In this document: in pieces, positions 1 through 8,900 of the stretch
Position numbering within the stretch: the stretch's first letter is position 1
How the letters are laid out: every line of letters begins with the position of its first letter
Assembly (NCBI RefSeq): GCF_003353175.1
Contig: NZ_QHKS01000004.1
Span: 1-64,000 of the forward strand
Origin: Paraburkholderia lacunae
Lineage (GTDB): Bacteria > Pseudomonadota > Gammaproteobacteria > Burkholderiales > Burkholderiaceae
DNA length: 64,000 bases
Direction: 5' to 3'
Translations under genes and position numbers: made by a program
The notes under the pieces: generated by a model
The model's database searches: none
Seen by the model: only the letters and a program-made list of their open reading frames with translations
What the model was told of the DNA's origin: nothing

Positions 1-122
1 ATTTCCGACCGTCGAAGATCTGGGAAATCCTGCGCGAGATGCTGACGAGCTGGGACATGATGAAACGGCGCCTGCGCGAAGGCGTCGAATTCTTCCGCTT
101 CCTGCGCGCCCACCAAGCGTGA
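1..122 (+). CDS. hpnJ: HpnJ C-terminal end (partial)
   Basis: An open frame enters from the left edge (first full codon at base 3) and ends at the TGA at 120-122. It encodes about 39 residues ending FFRFLRAHQA. The tail is basic and helical, as expected for the C-terminus of a B12-binding radical SAM protein. The stop overlaps the ATG of hpnK (TGATG), and hpnK and hpnL follow. That gene order is the main reason for calling it HpnJ, the hopanoid-associated radical SAM enzyme linked to modification of the bacteriohopanetetrol side chain. The catalytic part lies outside the window, so the call rests on context. Confidence 0.55.
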   Translation, partial: FRPSKIWEILREMLTSWDMMKRRLREGVEFFRFLRAHQA

Positions 123-994
123 TGGAGAGCGTCTCCGGTGGCCGCGCACAGGCGCATGGGCAACCGCAGCGCCGGCTGATCATCACGGCTGACGACTTCG
201 GTCTGCATCCGCGCGTCAACGAAGCGGTCGAGCTAGCTTGCCGGCACGGCGTGCTGACCGCGGCAAGCCTGATGGTCGGCGCGCCCGCCATCCAGGACGC
301 CGTCCAGCGGGCGCGGAGTCTGCCGGGCCTGCGGGTCGGCCTGCATCTGGTGCTGGCCGACGGCGCGGCAACGCTGCCGCGCGCGATGATCCCGGCACTG
401 GTCGACGCCCAGGGGATGTTCGGCGACAACATGGTGCGCGACGGCTTCCGCTTCTTCTTTCTGCCACACGTGCGCGCGCAACTCGCGATGGAAATTCGAG
501 CCCAATTCGATGCCTTCGCCCGAACGGGTTTGGCGCTCGATCACGTCAATACGCACAAGCACTTTCATATGCACCCGACCGTACTCTCGCTGATCCTCGA
601 GATCGGCAAAGAGTACGGCATGCGCGCGATGCGCCTGCCTTGCGAGTCCGATACGCCGCTGTGGCTCCAACCCTGGGTGTCGCATATGCGCGCACGGCTC
701 GACCAGGCCGGCATTGCGCACAACGACTACGTGGTTGGGATCGCCCGCACGGGACAGATGGATGAGAGCACGCTGCTGGAGGCGATCGCGCGCCTGCCTG
801 CCGGCGTCGGCGAAATCTACTGTCACCCCGCCTCGCCCGGAGACGGTGCGCTCACGGCGGGCATGCGGACCTACCGGCATGCGGACGAACTCGCTGCGCT
901 GCTGTCCACGCGTGTCGCGGCGGCGCTCGATGCGGCGGGCGCCGTGCGCGGCGGTTTCGCCGACCTGTCCGCAGACCGCTTTCAAACCGCATGA
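122..994 (+). CDS. hpnK: HpnK, hopanoid-associated ChbG/YdjC-type deacetylase
   Basis: The product is 290 residues and belongs to the ChbG/HpnK (YdjC) carbohydrate deacetylase family. The hallmark ADDFG motif is at residues 23-27, directly after a short hydrophobic strand. A histidine-rich metal site (HVNTHKHFHMH) begins near residue 141. In hopanoid producers HpnK is thought to deacetylate N-acetylglucosaminyl-bacteriohopanetetrol to the glucosamine form in the cytoplasm. I chose ATG 122 because it overlaps the upstream stop, although GTG 119 is also possible. The stop overlaps the hpnL start (ATGA), so translation of hpnJ, hpnK and hpnL is probably coupled. Confidence 0.88.
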   Translation: MESVSGGRAQAHGQPQRRLIITADDFGLHPRVNEAVELACRHGVLTAASLMVGAPAIQDAVQRARSLPGLRVGLHLVLADGAATLPRAMIPALVDAQGMFGDNMVRDGFRFFFLPHVRAQLAMEIRAQFDAFARTGLALDHVNTHKHFHMHPTVLSLILEIGKEYGMRAMRLPCESDTPLWLQPWVSHMRARLDQAGIAHNDYVVGIARTGQMDESTLLEAIARLPAGVGEIYCHPASPGDGALTAGMRTYRHADELAALLSTRVAAALDAAGAVRGGFADLSADRFQTA

Positions 995-2010
995 AGTGGC
1001 TCAAATGGGCGGGGCTTCCGATCGGCATCGGCGTACTGCTCGCCCTCGCCTTGCATCGTGGCGTCGGCGACGTGATGCAGGTGATCGGAGGGGCCGGGTT
1101 CACCCTGTTATGGCTCGTGCCGTTGCATGCGATTCCGCTAGCGCTCGACGCCCATGCGTGGCGGCTTCTGCTCGACAAGCGGGCGCCGCTCTGGTTTCTC
1201 TGGTGGGTCGCAACCGTACGTGAGGCCGTGAGCCGTTTGATGCCGGTTGCGAGCATCGGCGGCGAGATCGTGGGCATCAGGCTGGCGCGATGGCGCGTGC
1301 CCGACACCTGTCGCGTGAGCGCATCGATCATTGTCGAGGTACTCGTGACAATGGCCGTTCAGTACGCGTTTTCCGCGCTGGGTATCGTGCTGATCGTCGT
1401 GTCGGCGCAGCAGGCCGATGCGTTGCGCAGCATCGGCGTGGCGTTTCTGCTCTCCATTCCGCTGCCGGTCATCGCAATCGTGGTCGCACGCCGTGGCGGT
1501 ATTTTTCAGGCGATTGAGCGCTGGGCGGCGGGCTTGCTGGGCGACACGCATCCGCTGCTGCGAAGCATCGACGGCAGGCAGCTCGACGTGGAGATCAATG
1601 CGCTGATGTCGCGCGGCGGGTTGTTGCTGCGCAGTTTCCTGTGGCAGTTTGCCGGTTACGCGCTGGGCGCGCTCGAGACTTACTGGGCACTGGCGATGCT
1701 TGGGCATCCCGTGTCGCTGAGCGGCGCGCTTGCGATCGAGGCGATCACCCAGGCGGTCCGGCATGCGGCATTTTTCATTCCGGCTGGGCTTGGGGTGCAG
1801 GATGCCGCGGTTGTGTTGCTCGCGCAGATGTTCGGTGTCGATCGCGACACGGCGCTTTCGCTAGCGTTGGTCAAGCGGATGCGCGAGGTCGTGTTCGGGT
1901 GCATTGCGCTTGCCTCGTGGCAACTGGCCGAGGTTGTCCGTTCGCGAGGCGGTGCGGCGCCGAGCCGGGCACGCGGGGCACGTGGGACGGGTGGATCGAC
2001 GATTCAGTAA
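991..2010 (+). CDS. hpnL: HpnL, hopanoid-associated membrane protein
   Basis: The product is a 339-residue polytopic membrane protein related to the transmembrane half of lysylphosphatidylglycerol synthases (UPF0104/HpnL group). Hydrophobic segments run through the whole length, beginning WAGLPIGIGVLLALAL near the N-terminus, and the C-terminal 25 residues are R/G-rich and probably cytoplasmic. The start overlaps the hpnK stop by four bases. Its biochemical role is not established; the family is assumed to act in hopanoid handling or transport. Its last seven bases overlap the end of the convergent pcm gene, so neither gene has room for its own intrinsic terminator there. Confidence 0.8.
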   Translation: MKWLKWAGLPIGIGVLLALALHRGVGDVMQVIGGAGFTLLWLVPLHAIPLALDAHAWRLLLDKRAPLWFLWWVATVREAVSRLMPVASIGGEIVGIRLARWRVPDTCRVSASIIVEVLVTMAVQYAFSALGIVLIVVSAQQADALRSIGVAFLLSIPLPVIAIVVARRGGIFQAIERWAAGLLGDTHPLLRSIDGRQLDVEINALMSRGGLLLRSFLWQFAGYALGALETYWALAMLGHPVSLSGALAIEAITQAVRHAAFFIPAGLGVQDAAVVLLAQMFGVDRDTALSLALVKRMREVVFGCIALASWQLAEVVRSRGGAAPSRARGARGTGGSTIQ

Positions 2011-2654
2011 TCGTCAGGCCAGCCTTCTTCGCCGATCAGCGGCACAAAAAGCACATCACCCAATATCTCTTCATCGAACTGGGTTTCACCGGTGCGCGTC
2101 AGCCTGACGAGCCTCTGGCGGTCCCGTCCGACCGGCATGACGATGCGCCCGCCAGGCGCCAACTGATCGCGCCATGATTGCGGAACTTGCGGACCCCACG
2201 CCCCGGCAATGACCGCGTCGAACGGCGCGCGCTCAGGCAAACCCAGCGTGCCGTCGGCATAGTGCACGTCGACGTTGTCATAGCCCAGTTCTGCCAGCAC
2301 GACGCGTGCGCGCGCGGCGAGCGAGAAATGACGTTCGACGCTATCCACGTGAGCGGCAAGCCGCGCGAGCACGGCGGCGGCATAACCGGAGCCCGTGCCG
2401 ACGTCGAGCACGCGATCGCCCGCTTCGATCGCCGCCGCCTCGATCATTCTTGCGACCACGGCCGGCTGCGAGATCGTTTGCCCTTCGCCGATCGGCAACG
2501 GCGTATCGTTGTACGCGAAGTCAGCAAGCGCTGCCGGGACGAACCGGTGCCTCGGCACTTCCCGCATCGCCGCCAGCACGCGCGTGTCGCGAATGCCGCG
2601 GGCTCGCAGTTGACGCTCGACCATCCGGTCACGCGCGTCGTCGAAATTGTCCAT
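2004..2654 (-). CDS. pcm: Protein-L-isoaspartate O-methyltransferase
   Basis: The product is about 216 residues, normal for PCMT. The enzyme uses S-adenosylmethionine to methylate isoaspartyl residues in aged cytoplasmic proteins so that they can revert to aspartate. The family motif TISQP is at about residues 60-64, and the SAM-binding motif LDVGTGSG follows at about 83-90. The conserved HRFVP segment lies near the N-terminus. I prefer ATG at 2654; a TTG at 2669 would add five residues. Neither candidate has a strong Shine-Dalgarno sequence. The gene is convergent with hpnL and overlaps it by seven bases. Confidence 0.9.
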   Translation of the reverse strand: MDNFDDARDRMVERQLRARGIRDTRVLAAMREVPRHRFVPAALADFAYNDTPLPIGEGQTISQPAVVARMIEAAAIEAGDRVLDVGTGSGYAAAVLARLAAHVDSVERHFSLAARARVVLAELGYDNVDVHYADGTLGLPERAPFDAVIAGAWGPQVPQSWRDQLAPGGRIVMPVGRDRQRLVRLTRTGETQFDEEILGDVLFVPLIGEEGWPDDY

Positions 2655-2902
2655 GACTTCAGTCAGCAAGGCTCGCCGTTGTCCAGCGGCGGCAAAGGCC
2701 GCCGCTCCATCAGATTACCAGCATTGCGTGTACCCGCGCCGGTGCGGCGTCACGTCTAAGCGCCCCGGCGAAGCGCATCGAGTGCGGGTCCCTACCCACG
2801 TCTTTCGGCGGACATTCCTACTTCTGGTCGCCGCCTTGCCGGGCAAGAATACAAGTGGGAGGCCCGCGCCCTGCTCCGGTCTCCCCTATTCGGGAGGCCG
2901 AC

Positions 2903-3412
2903 ATGAGACGCCTGTACTTCTTGCTGCCTCACGCGCAAAGCGCGAAGGCGATCGCCAACGAACTCTTGTTGGAGCGGATCGAATGGCGCCACATTCACGT
3001 GATCGCCAGACATGACGTGCCGCTCGAGCATTTGCCGGAAGCCACGCTGACGCAGCGCACCGACCTGCTGCCGGCGCTCGCGCGAGGGACGGCCGCGGGA
3101 GGCTGCGTGGGGATGCTGGCGGGCCTGGTCGCAATGGTCTTTCCACCCGCCGGCCTGACGATTGCGGGCGGCGCCCTGGTTGCGATCACGCTCTGCGGCG
3201 CGGGATTCGGCGCGTGGGTGGCGCCGATGATCGGCGTCGACGTGCCGAACACGCGGTTGAAGCCTTTCGAAGAAGCCATCGCGCGAGGTGAACTGCTGAT
3301 GCTGGTCGACGTCCCAACGGATCGCGTCGAGGAAATCGAACAGCTGGTCAAGCTTCACCACGCAGAGGCTGACATCAAGGGAGCCGATCCGACCATCCCC
3401 GCGTTTCCCTAA
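2903..3412 (+). CDS. Conserved membrane-associated hypothetical protein
   Basis: The start is ATG 2903, with GGAGG six bases upstream. The product is 169 residues. The N-terminal third is soluble and opens MRRLYFLLPHAQSAK. A Gly/Ala-rich hydrophobic stretch (about residues 60-110) could form one or two membrane segments. A soluble tail rich in E and D follows. The overall shape (short alpha/beta domain around a glycine-zipper hydrophobic core) resembles the DUF1269-type proteins often seen near stress genes in Burkholderia. That resemblance is from pattern only, and no function is claimed. Confidence 0.65.
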   Translation: MRRLYFLLPHAQSAKAIANELLLERIEWRHIHVIARHDVPLEHLPEATLTQRTDLLPALARGTAAGGCVGMLAGLVAMVFPPAGLTIAGGALVAITLCGAGFGAWVAPMIGVDVPNTRLKPFEEAIARGELLMLVDVPTDRVEEIEQLVKLHHAEADIKGADPTIPAFP

Positions 3413-3524
3413 CCGTCGCCGCTCGCCTTCCCGGGTGGCCCGGCTTCATTGCCGCCACCCGGAATCCACCTAAGTTCCACGCGTTACCCCCGCGGATACC
3501 CCCGATAGTCGACCTACTCGACCA

Positions 3525-3640
3525 TGTGAAGGGCGTGGCCCCAGCTTTCGGGGCACTTGCGCGAGCAGGCCCAGACGCTGCGCACCGCGATGTCGATCCT
3601 CCTCGTCGAGCGCAATCAGAATTTTTTTTGCGGTGCGGCA
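3525..3640 (+). pseudogene. Possible remnant of a LivF-type ABC ATPase
   Basis: One frame reads QLSGHLREQAQTLRTAMS followed by ILLVERNQNFF. This resembles the segment after the Walker B motif of branched-chain amino-acid ABC ATPases (usually ...ILLVEQN..FAL..ADR). No start codon, Walker A or signature motif precedes it, and the similarity ends in a T-rich run at about 3622-3629. I read it as a short decayed gene piece. The match is brief and could be chance. Confidence 0.3.
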
Positions 3641-3700
3641 TGCATCGTCACACGGCGACCCTGTTTCGAAGCGTTCGCGGTTCAAGGCGACGGCGTCCCG

Positions 3701-3946
3701 TCAAATGATTGCTTCGATCAGCCTCGGACCGCGCTGCTTCATGGCTGAAGCAAACGCGTCCTCGAAGGTTCTGCGCGACTCGGCGCGCACCGCTTCGACG
3801 CCCATCCCCTTAGCCAGAGCGACCCAGTCGAGCGTGGGATTCTGCAGATCGAACATCGACGCCGCGAGTGCGCCTTCGGAGGACGCCCCCACGGCCGCCC
3901 AACGGCCACGCGTCGTGTTGACGAATGCGCACGCCCCGCAGCGCAA
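3701..3946 (-). pseudogene. C-terminal remnant of a ThDP-dependent acetolactate synthase-like enzyme
   Basis: The frame reads ...SMFDLQNPTLDWVALAKGMG, then VEAVRAESRRTFEDAFASAM and a tail ending RLIEAII. This is the typical end of the ThDP-binding C-terminal domain of acetolactate synthase/benzoylformate decarboxylase-like enzymes. Only about the last 75 residues survive. The ThDP GDG...N motif, the FAD or central domain and the N-terminal domain are all absent, and the reading breaks up upstream of about 3946. The next intact gene (start 4000) is on the other strand. I call it a truncated pseudogene. Confidence 0.55.
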
Positions 3947-3999
3947 ACCTCCTATTCTTAAGAGGCCCAGTTGGGCGTCAATCAGAAAGGAGGATGACC

Positions 4000-4305
4000 A
4001 TGCGCATGCTTCTCAACATACGAATACCCCATGAACCGTTCAACAATTTTGTGCGCGAAGGCACTGTCGGGGAAGTGATGGCGAGGATTCTCGAAGAGAC
4101 GAAGCCGGAGGCCGTCTACTTTACCGAGCAAAATGGCACGCGCGGCGCCATACTCATTGTCAATCTCAATGATCCGTCGGAGATTCCCTCACTCGCGGAA
4201 CCCTGGTTTCTGAAATTCAACGCCGACTGCGAGTTCCGCGTCGTGATGGTGCCGGAGGACCTCAAGAAAGCCGGGCTGGAGACTCTCGGATGGAAATGGA
4301 AATAG
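4000..4305 (+). CDS. Small conserved hypothetical protein (101 aa)
   Basis: A strong Shine-Dalgarno (AAAGGAGG at 3986-3993) sits six bases before ATG 4000, so I prefer this start over the in-frame ATG at 3994. The product opens MRMLLNIRIPHEPFN and is a compact alpha/beta protein with no signal peptide or membrane segment. I remember near-identical short proteins in Burkholderia genomes, sometimes labelled 'panthothenate synthetase', but there is no sign of a PanC fold or HIGH motif and that label should not be carried over. The function is unknown. Confidence 0.75.
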   Translation: MRMLLNIRIPHEPFNNFVREGTVGEVMARILEETKPEAVYFTEQNGTRGAILIVNLNDPSEIPSLAEPWFLKFNADCEFRVVMVPEDLKKAGLETLGWKWK

Positions 4306-4348
4306 CGCCGGCGATGGGCAGATCCGGCATTCCCGGCTAATTCCGCAA

Positions 4349-4380
4349 GCGCCTTTGCCCGGCAACGCAAGCAAAGGCGC
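4349..4380. terminator. Hairpin between convergent genes
   Basis: A perfect 10-bp inverted repeat (GCGCCTTTGC / GCAAAGGCGC) with a 12-base loop lies between the stops of the 101-aa hypothetical gene and the GNAT gene. Its position suits a bidirectional terminator. There is no clear T-run on either side, so efficiency is uncertain. Confidence 0.45.
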
Positions 4381-4404
4381 GCATGCGGCGAACCTCCCCC
4401 GCAT

Positions 4405-5250
4405 TCACCCAAGCTCAAACGAAGTGACGCCGAACACGCATTCGATCGCAAGCGTGGGCGGCTCCCGCGTATACATCCGCGCGGTTTCGAAGACGCTAGT
4501 CATGCCGCGCCGTTCGGCCAGCGCGATGGCCGCCGGGTTGGTCTCGGGCGCGTCGAAAAAGAAGACCTCGCCCGGCACGCGCGCGGTGAGTCCATCGAAC
4601 AGCTCGGTCGCAATCCGTTCGTTATCCGCGAAGAGCGGGCCGATCTTCCAGCCCGTCCTGCAACGGCGCAGCACGCCGTATCCCGCGAGGCGGCCATCGC
4701 GGACGGCCGCCAGCGCAACGGCGTCGGGTTGTCCAAGCCATGCGGCGAGAAAGTGCGCACGCGCGGCAGGAAAGCACTGGCGGTCGTAGCCGGCAAGCTG
4801 CTCGAACGGCAGATCCGATGCGTTCGAAAGGTTCGCGCGAGCCGCGCCTTGCGCGATGCCTTGAAAGCGGATGTTGCGATGCGCAAGCGCAAAACCGGAC
4901 TTCCTGTAGTTCGCCTGCTGGGCGAGGACGCCGTCGAGACCCACGTTGCGGTTTCGCAGATAGTCCATCCCGTGTTGCCAGACACGCATGCCGAAGCATC
5001 TGCCGCGAAAATCCGGTTTCACGATGTACAGACCGATAAAGCCGAAGCGTTCGCCGTAGGCGACCGCGGAGATGCAGGCGACCGGTTCGCCCCGCCACTC
5101 GCCGATAAAGAAGCCGTCGGGGTCCGCGGCCCGAAAGCACGACGCATCGTGCAGGCCGGGGTTCCATCCTTCCGCCGCAGCCCACTCGAGCGCCAGGCCG
5201 ACCTCGCCAGCCGACATCGTCCGCACGATGAAATCGCCAGCATGGGTCAT
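4405..5250 (-). CDS. GNAT family N-acetyltransferase
   Basis: The product is 281 residues. The N-terminal half (about 10-130) is a GNAT fold: MSAGEVGLALEWAAAEGWNP, then the strand GEPVACISAVAYG, then VKPDFRGRCFGMRVW, which is the acetyl-CoA pyrophosphate loop (R-G-x-x-x-G/A type). The C-terminal half resembles the second acetyltransferase-like domain (Acetyltransf_18 type) common in such two-domain proteins. The substrate cannot be read from the sequence. ATG 5250 follows a GGTGAG ribosome site. The gene stands alone and is convergent with the hypothetical gene to its left. Confidence 0.82.
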   Translation of the reverse strand: MTHAGDFIVRTMSAGEVGLALEWAAAEGWNPGLHDASCFRAADPDGFFIGEWRGEPVACISAVAYGERFGFIGLYIVKPDFRGRCFGMRVWQHGMDYLRNRNVGLDGVLAQQANYRKSGFALAHRNIRFQGIAQGAARANLSNASDLPFEQLAGYDRQCFPAARAHFLAAWLGQPDAVALAAVRDGRLAGYGVLRRCRTGWKIGPLFADNERIATELFDGLTARVPGEVFFFDAPETNPAAIALAERRGMTSVFETARMYTREPPTLAIECVFGVTSFELG

Positions 5251-5391
5251 GTTGTTTGCTCACCGCTTCGGGTAGAAGTCGTCAGTGTGACGCTGGCGGG
5301 TGGTGTTTTTCAATAGCTGCGGTTGCGCTCGGCTCGCCTGGCTCCTGTTCCGTGTGGCGGCCCAATACAACCAGCCGGCATCGATCCGACA

Positions 5392-5688
5392 TCAATTCGA
5401 CACCGGCTCCGGATGCGCAGCAGGCGAACCTGCGGTCCTCACCATCCCATCGGTGCCGTGCTGAATCGCATAAATCTCGCGGTTGTGCGCGATCGTGGCG
5501 GCCGAAGGCGGATAGTCGCCATCCGACATTGGCAGGTAGCCTTCCGCCTGCGCTTGCGCCAGTTGCGCAACAACCTCCGCGCGGGTCAATGCTGACGAGG
5601 TCGATCCTGACGAAGCGGTTTGCGCGAAGGCAGTCGCGCCGAACGAAAGACCAAGGGCGGCAACAGCAACGGCGGTAAGCAGTTTCAT
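5392..5688 (-). CDS. DUF4148 domain secreted protein
   Basis: The product is 98 residues. A signal peptide (MKLLTAVAVAALGLSFGATA then FA|Q) is probably cleaved after residue 22. The mature part has the DUF4148 pattern: LTRAEVVAQLAQAQAEGYLP followed by a D/Y-rich segment and a polar tail. DUF4148 proteins are small periplasmic proteins abundant in Burkholderiales, with no known function. CGGAGAG precedes ATG 5688. It is divergent from the RND efflux operon and shares its 306-bp upstream region, which carries two ATTAC-N6-GTAAT-like sites, so it may be co-regulated with the pump. Confidence 0.85.
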   Translation of the reverse strand: MKLLTAVAVAALGLSFGATAFAQTASSGSTSSALTRAEVVAQLAQAQAEGYLPMSDGDYPPSAATIAHNREIYAIQHGTDGMVRTAGSPAAHPEPVSN

Positions 5689-5994
5689 GACGTCTCTCCG
5701 ATTTGACTGGAAATAAAAGTGGCTTGATGCACCCTTCCCATTCTTGTCATTTCAGCTGTCGGAGCACTGACCCTCACATTACCGTTTTGTCATCTACGCA
5801 TCGAACGCCACATCGACCGCCACATCGCCCCCGTCCTTCGCGGCTCACCGCGCAGATAACGGACTTGTAATGTAGCGGTCCGCGGCCGGTAAGCCCCCTG
5901 CATCCACACTCCTGACCTCACGAAGCTCGTGTCATGCGCCGTTCATGACGTCGAAGACGGGCGCCTCCATCTGCCTCTTTTTCAGGAATCCGTC
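5689..5994. promoter_or_regulatory. Divergent promoter region between DUF4148 gene and RND operon
   Basis: This 306-bp gap has no convincing gene. It contains two imperfect inverted repeats with the same spacing: ATTAC-N6-GTCAT at 5778-5793 and ATAAC-N6-GTAAT at 5856-5871. A perfect version, ATTAC-N6-GTAAT, lies at 14598-14613 upstream of the response regulator gene. I infer binding sites for that OmpR-family regulator. The 78-bp spacing would allow two dimers, serving one or both divergent promoters. Confidence 0.5.
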
Positions 5995-8900
5995 ATGTGG
6001 ATCGTCAGGCTCGCACTACGCCGCCCTTACACGTTCGTGGTTCTCGCGCTGCTGATCTTTATCGTCGGCCCGCTTGCGATACTGCGCACGCCGACCGATA
6101 TCTTCCCGAACATCGACATTCCGGTGGTCAGCATCGTCTGGTCGTATAACGGCTTTTCCGCGCAGGACATGGCCAATCGCATCACGTCGAATTACGAGCG
6201 CGCCCTCACCTCCGACGTCGACGATATCGGACATATCGAGTCGCAATCGCTGAACGGCGTATCGGTCGTGAAAATCTTTTTCCACCCGGGTGCGGACATC
6301 AATCGCGCGATCGCGGAGGCGGCCTCCAATTCGGCGTCTATCCTGCGCGTGCTGCCGCCCGGCACGCTGCCGCCGAACATCATCACGTACAACGCGTCGA
6401 CGGTGCCGATCCTGCAACTGGGACTCTCGAGCAACACCTTGTCGGAACAGCAGCTCTACGACCTCGGCAACAGCCAGATCCGCACGCAGCTGGCGACGGT
6501 CCAGGGCGCCTCGGTGCCGCTGCCGTTCGGCGGCAAGGTTCGGCAGATCATGGTCGACATCGATCCGCGCGCGTTGCAGGCAAAGGGCCTCTCCCCGCTC
6601 GACGTGGTCAATGCCGTGAACGCACAGAACCTGATTCTGCCGGGCGGCACCGCGAAAATCGGCACGAAGGAATACAACGTGCAGATGAACGGCAGCACGG
6701 ACACCGTCGCCGCGCTGAACGATCTGCCGATCAAGACCGTGGCGGGCGGCGTGGTGTACGTGCGCGACGTCGCTCACGTGCGCGACGGCTATGCGCCGCA
6801 AACCAATATCGTCCGCAGCGACGGCAAGCGCGCGGCGCTCCTGACCGTCGAGAAGTCCGGCAGCACCTCGACGCTGACCATCATCCAGCAGGTCAAGGCG
6901 ATGCTGCCGCGTATCGCCGCCGGTTTGCCGAGCGCGCTGCACATCACCGCGTTGTCCGATCAGTCGGTGTTCGTGAAGTCGGCGGTGCTGGGCGTGGCGC
7001 GCGAGGCGCTGATCGCCGCCGGCCTGACCGCCTTGATGATCCTGCTGTTTCTCGGCAGCTGGCGCGCCACGCTGATCATCGCGGTATCGATTCCGCTCGC
7101 GGTGCTGACCTCGTTGATCGCGCTCGCGGCGCTCGGCCAGACCATCAATATCATGACGCTCGGCGGGCTGGCGCTCGCCGTGGGCATTCTCGTCGACGAC
7201 GCCACCGTCGCGATCGAAAACATCACGCACCATCTGGAAAACGGCGAGCCGCTGCACGATGCGATTCTCAAAGGTTCCGGCGAGATTGCCGTGCCGACGT
7301 TCGTGTCGACGCTGTCGATCTGCATCGTGTTCGTGCCGATGTTCCTGCTCTCGGGTGTCGCGCGCTATCTGTTCGTGCCGCTCGCTGAGGCCGTGGTGTT
7401 CGCGATGTGCGCGTCGTATTTCTTCTCGCGCACGCTGGTCCCGACACTGGCGATGTACCTGATGCGCGCGCGCAGCAATGCGCCGGTCACGGGCAACGGG
7501 CCGATTGCGCGCATGATCCGCTTTCAGGCGGGTTTCGAGCAGCGCTTCGAGCGGCTGCGCGAACGCTATCGCGGCGTGCTGGCCGCGGGCATTGCGAGTC
7601 CGCGTCGTTTTATCGCGATCTTCCTGCTGCTGTGTATCGGTTCGCTCGCGCTGGTGCCGTTTGCCGGCCGCGACTTCTTCCCGGCTGTCGATACCGGCGA
7701 AATCCGCCTGCATCTGCGCGCGCCGACTGGCACGCGCATCGAAGATACGGCTGCCATCACCGATGAAGTCGAAGCCCGCGTACGCAGCGTGATTCCGAAG
7801 CAGGAACTGGCGGCCGTGCTGGACAATATCGGCGTGCCGGTGAGCGGCATCAACCTGACTTACGACTCGTCGGACCCGATCGGCCCCGAAGACGCGGACG
7901 TGATGATCACGCTCGCGGCCAACCACAAGCCCACCGCGCAATACGTGGCGACGCTGCGCACGACGCTCGCCAAAGCGTTCCCCGGCGTGACCTTCGCGTT
8001 CCTGCCCGCCGATATCGTCAGCCAGATTCTCAACTTCGGCCTGCCCGCGCCGATCGATATCCAGATCGTCGGCAACAAGCTCGACGCCAACCGCGCGGTG
8101 GCGAACCGTTTGCTCTCGCAATTGCGCGGCGTGCGCGGCCTCGTGGACGCCCGCATCCAGCAACCGGGCGACGCACCGGCCATCAACGTGAACGTCGACC
8201 GCACCCGGGCGATTCAAGCCGGATTGCTGCAACGCGACGTATCGCAAAACCTGCTGATCGCGTTGTCCGGCAGTTCGCAGACCTCGCCGAATTTCTGGCT
8301 CGACCCGAAGAACGGCGTCAGCTATCCGCTGATGTCGATGATGCCTCAGTACGATGTGAACTCGCTTCAGGCGCTGGCCAACATTCCGGTCGCGCAGATC
8401 GGCGGCACCGGCTCGGGCGCGGCCGGCGGGACGGCAACGGCGACGGCAACGACGGCGGCGGCGGCCAATGCCAACGGCCCTGCTGCGCAAAACCTGCTTG
8501 GCGCGCTGAGCTCACTGTCACGCGGCACCCAGCAGGCGGTCGTCTCGCACTACAACGTGCAGCCGGTGCTGGACATCTTCGCGTCGGCTCAGGGGCGCGA
8601 CCTCGGCGGCGTGGCGGCCGACGTGACCCGGCTCGTCGATCAGATCCGGCCGCAGTTGCCGCCGGGGGCGTCGATCGTCGTGCGCGGCCAGGTGCAGGCG
8701 ATGCACGACTCGTTCAGCGGCCTCGCCAGCGGCATGGTGTTCGCGATCGCCCTCGTCTACCTGCTGATGGTCGTCAATTTCCAGTCGTGGCTCGATCCGT
8801 TCATCATTATCAGCGGCCTGCCGGGCTCGCTCGCGGGCATCGCGTGGATGCTGTTCAGTACCGGCACGCGCCTGAGCGTACCGGCGCTGACCGGCGCCAT

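Noticed and set aside
3925-3999. Upstream extension of the 101-aa gene to 3925
   Set aside because: The strong ribosome site at 3986-3993 fixes the start at 4000, and the extension overlaps the ThDP-enzyme remnant.
6016-8490. 824-codon open frame on the minus strand inside the RND transporter gene
   Set aside because: It is antisense to a gene with clear family motifs, is very Arg/His/Asp-rich and lacks any domain pattern. Long antisense frames are expected at this GC content.
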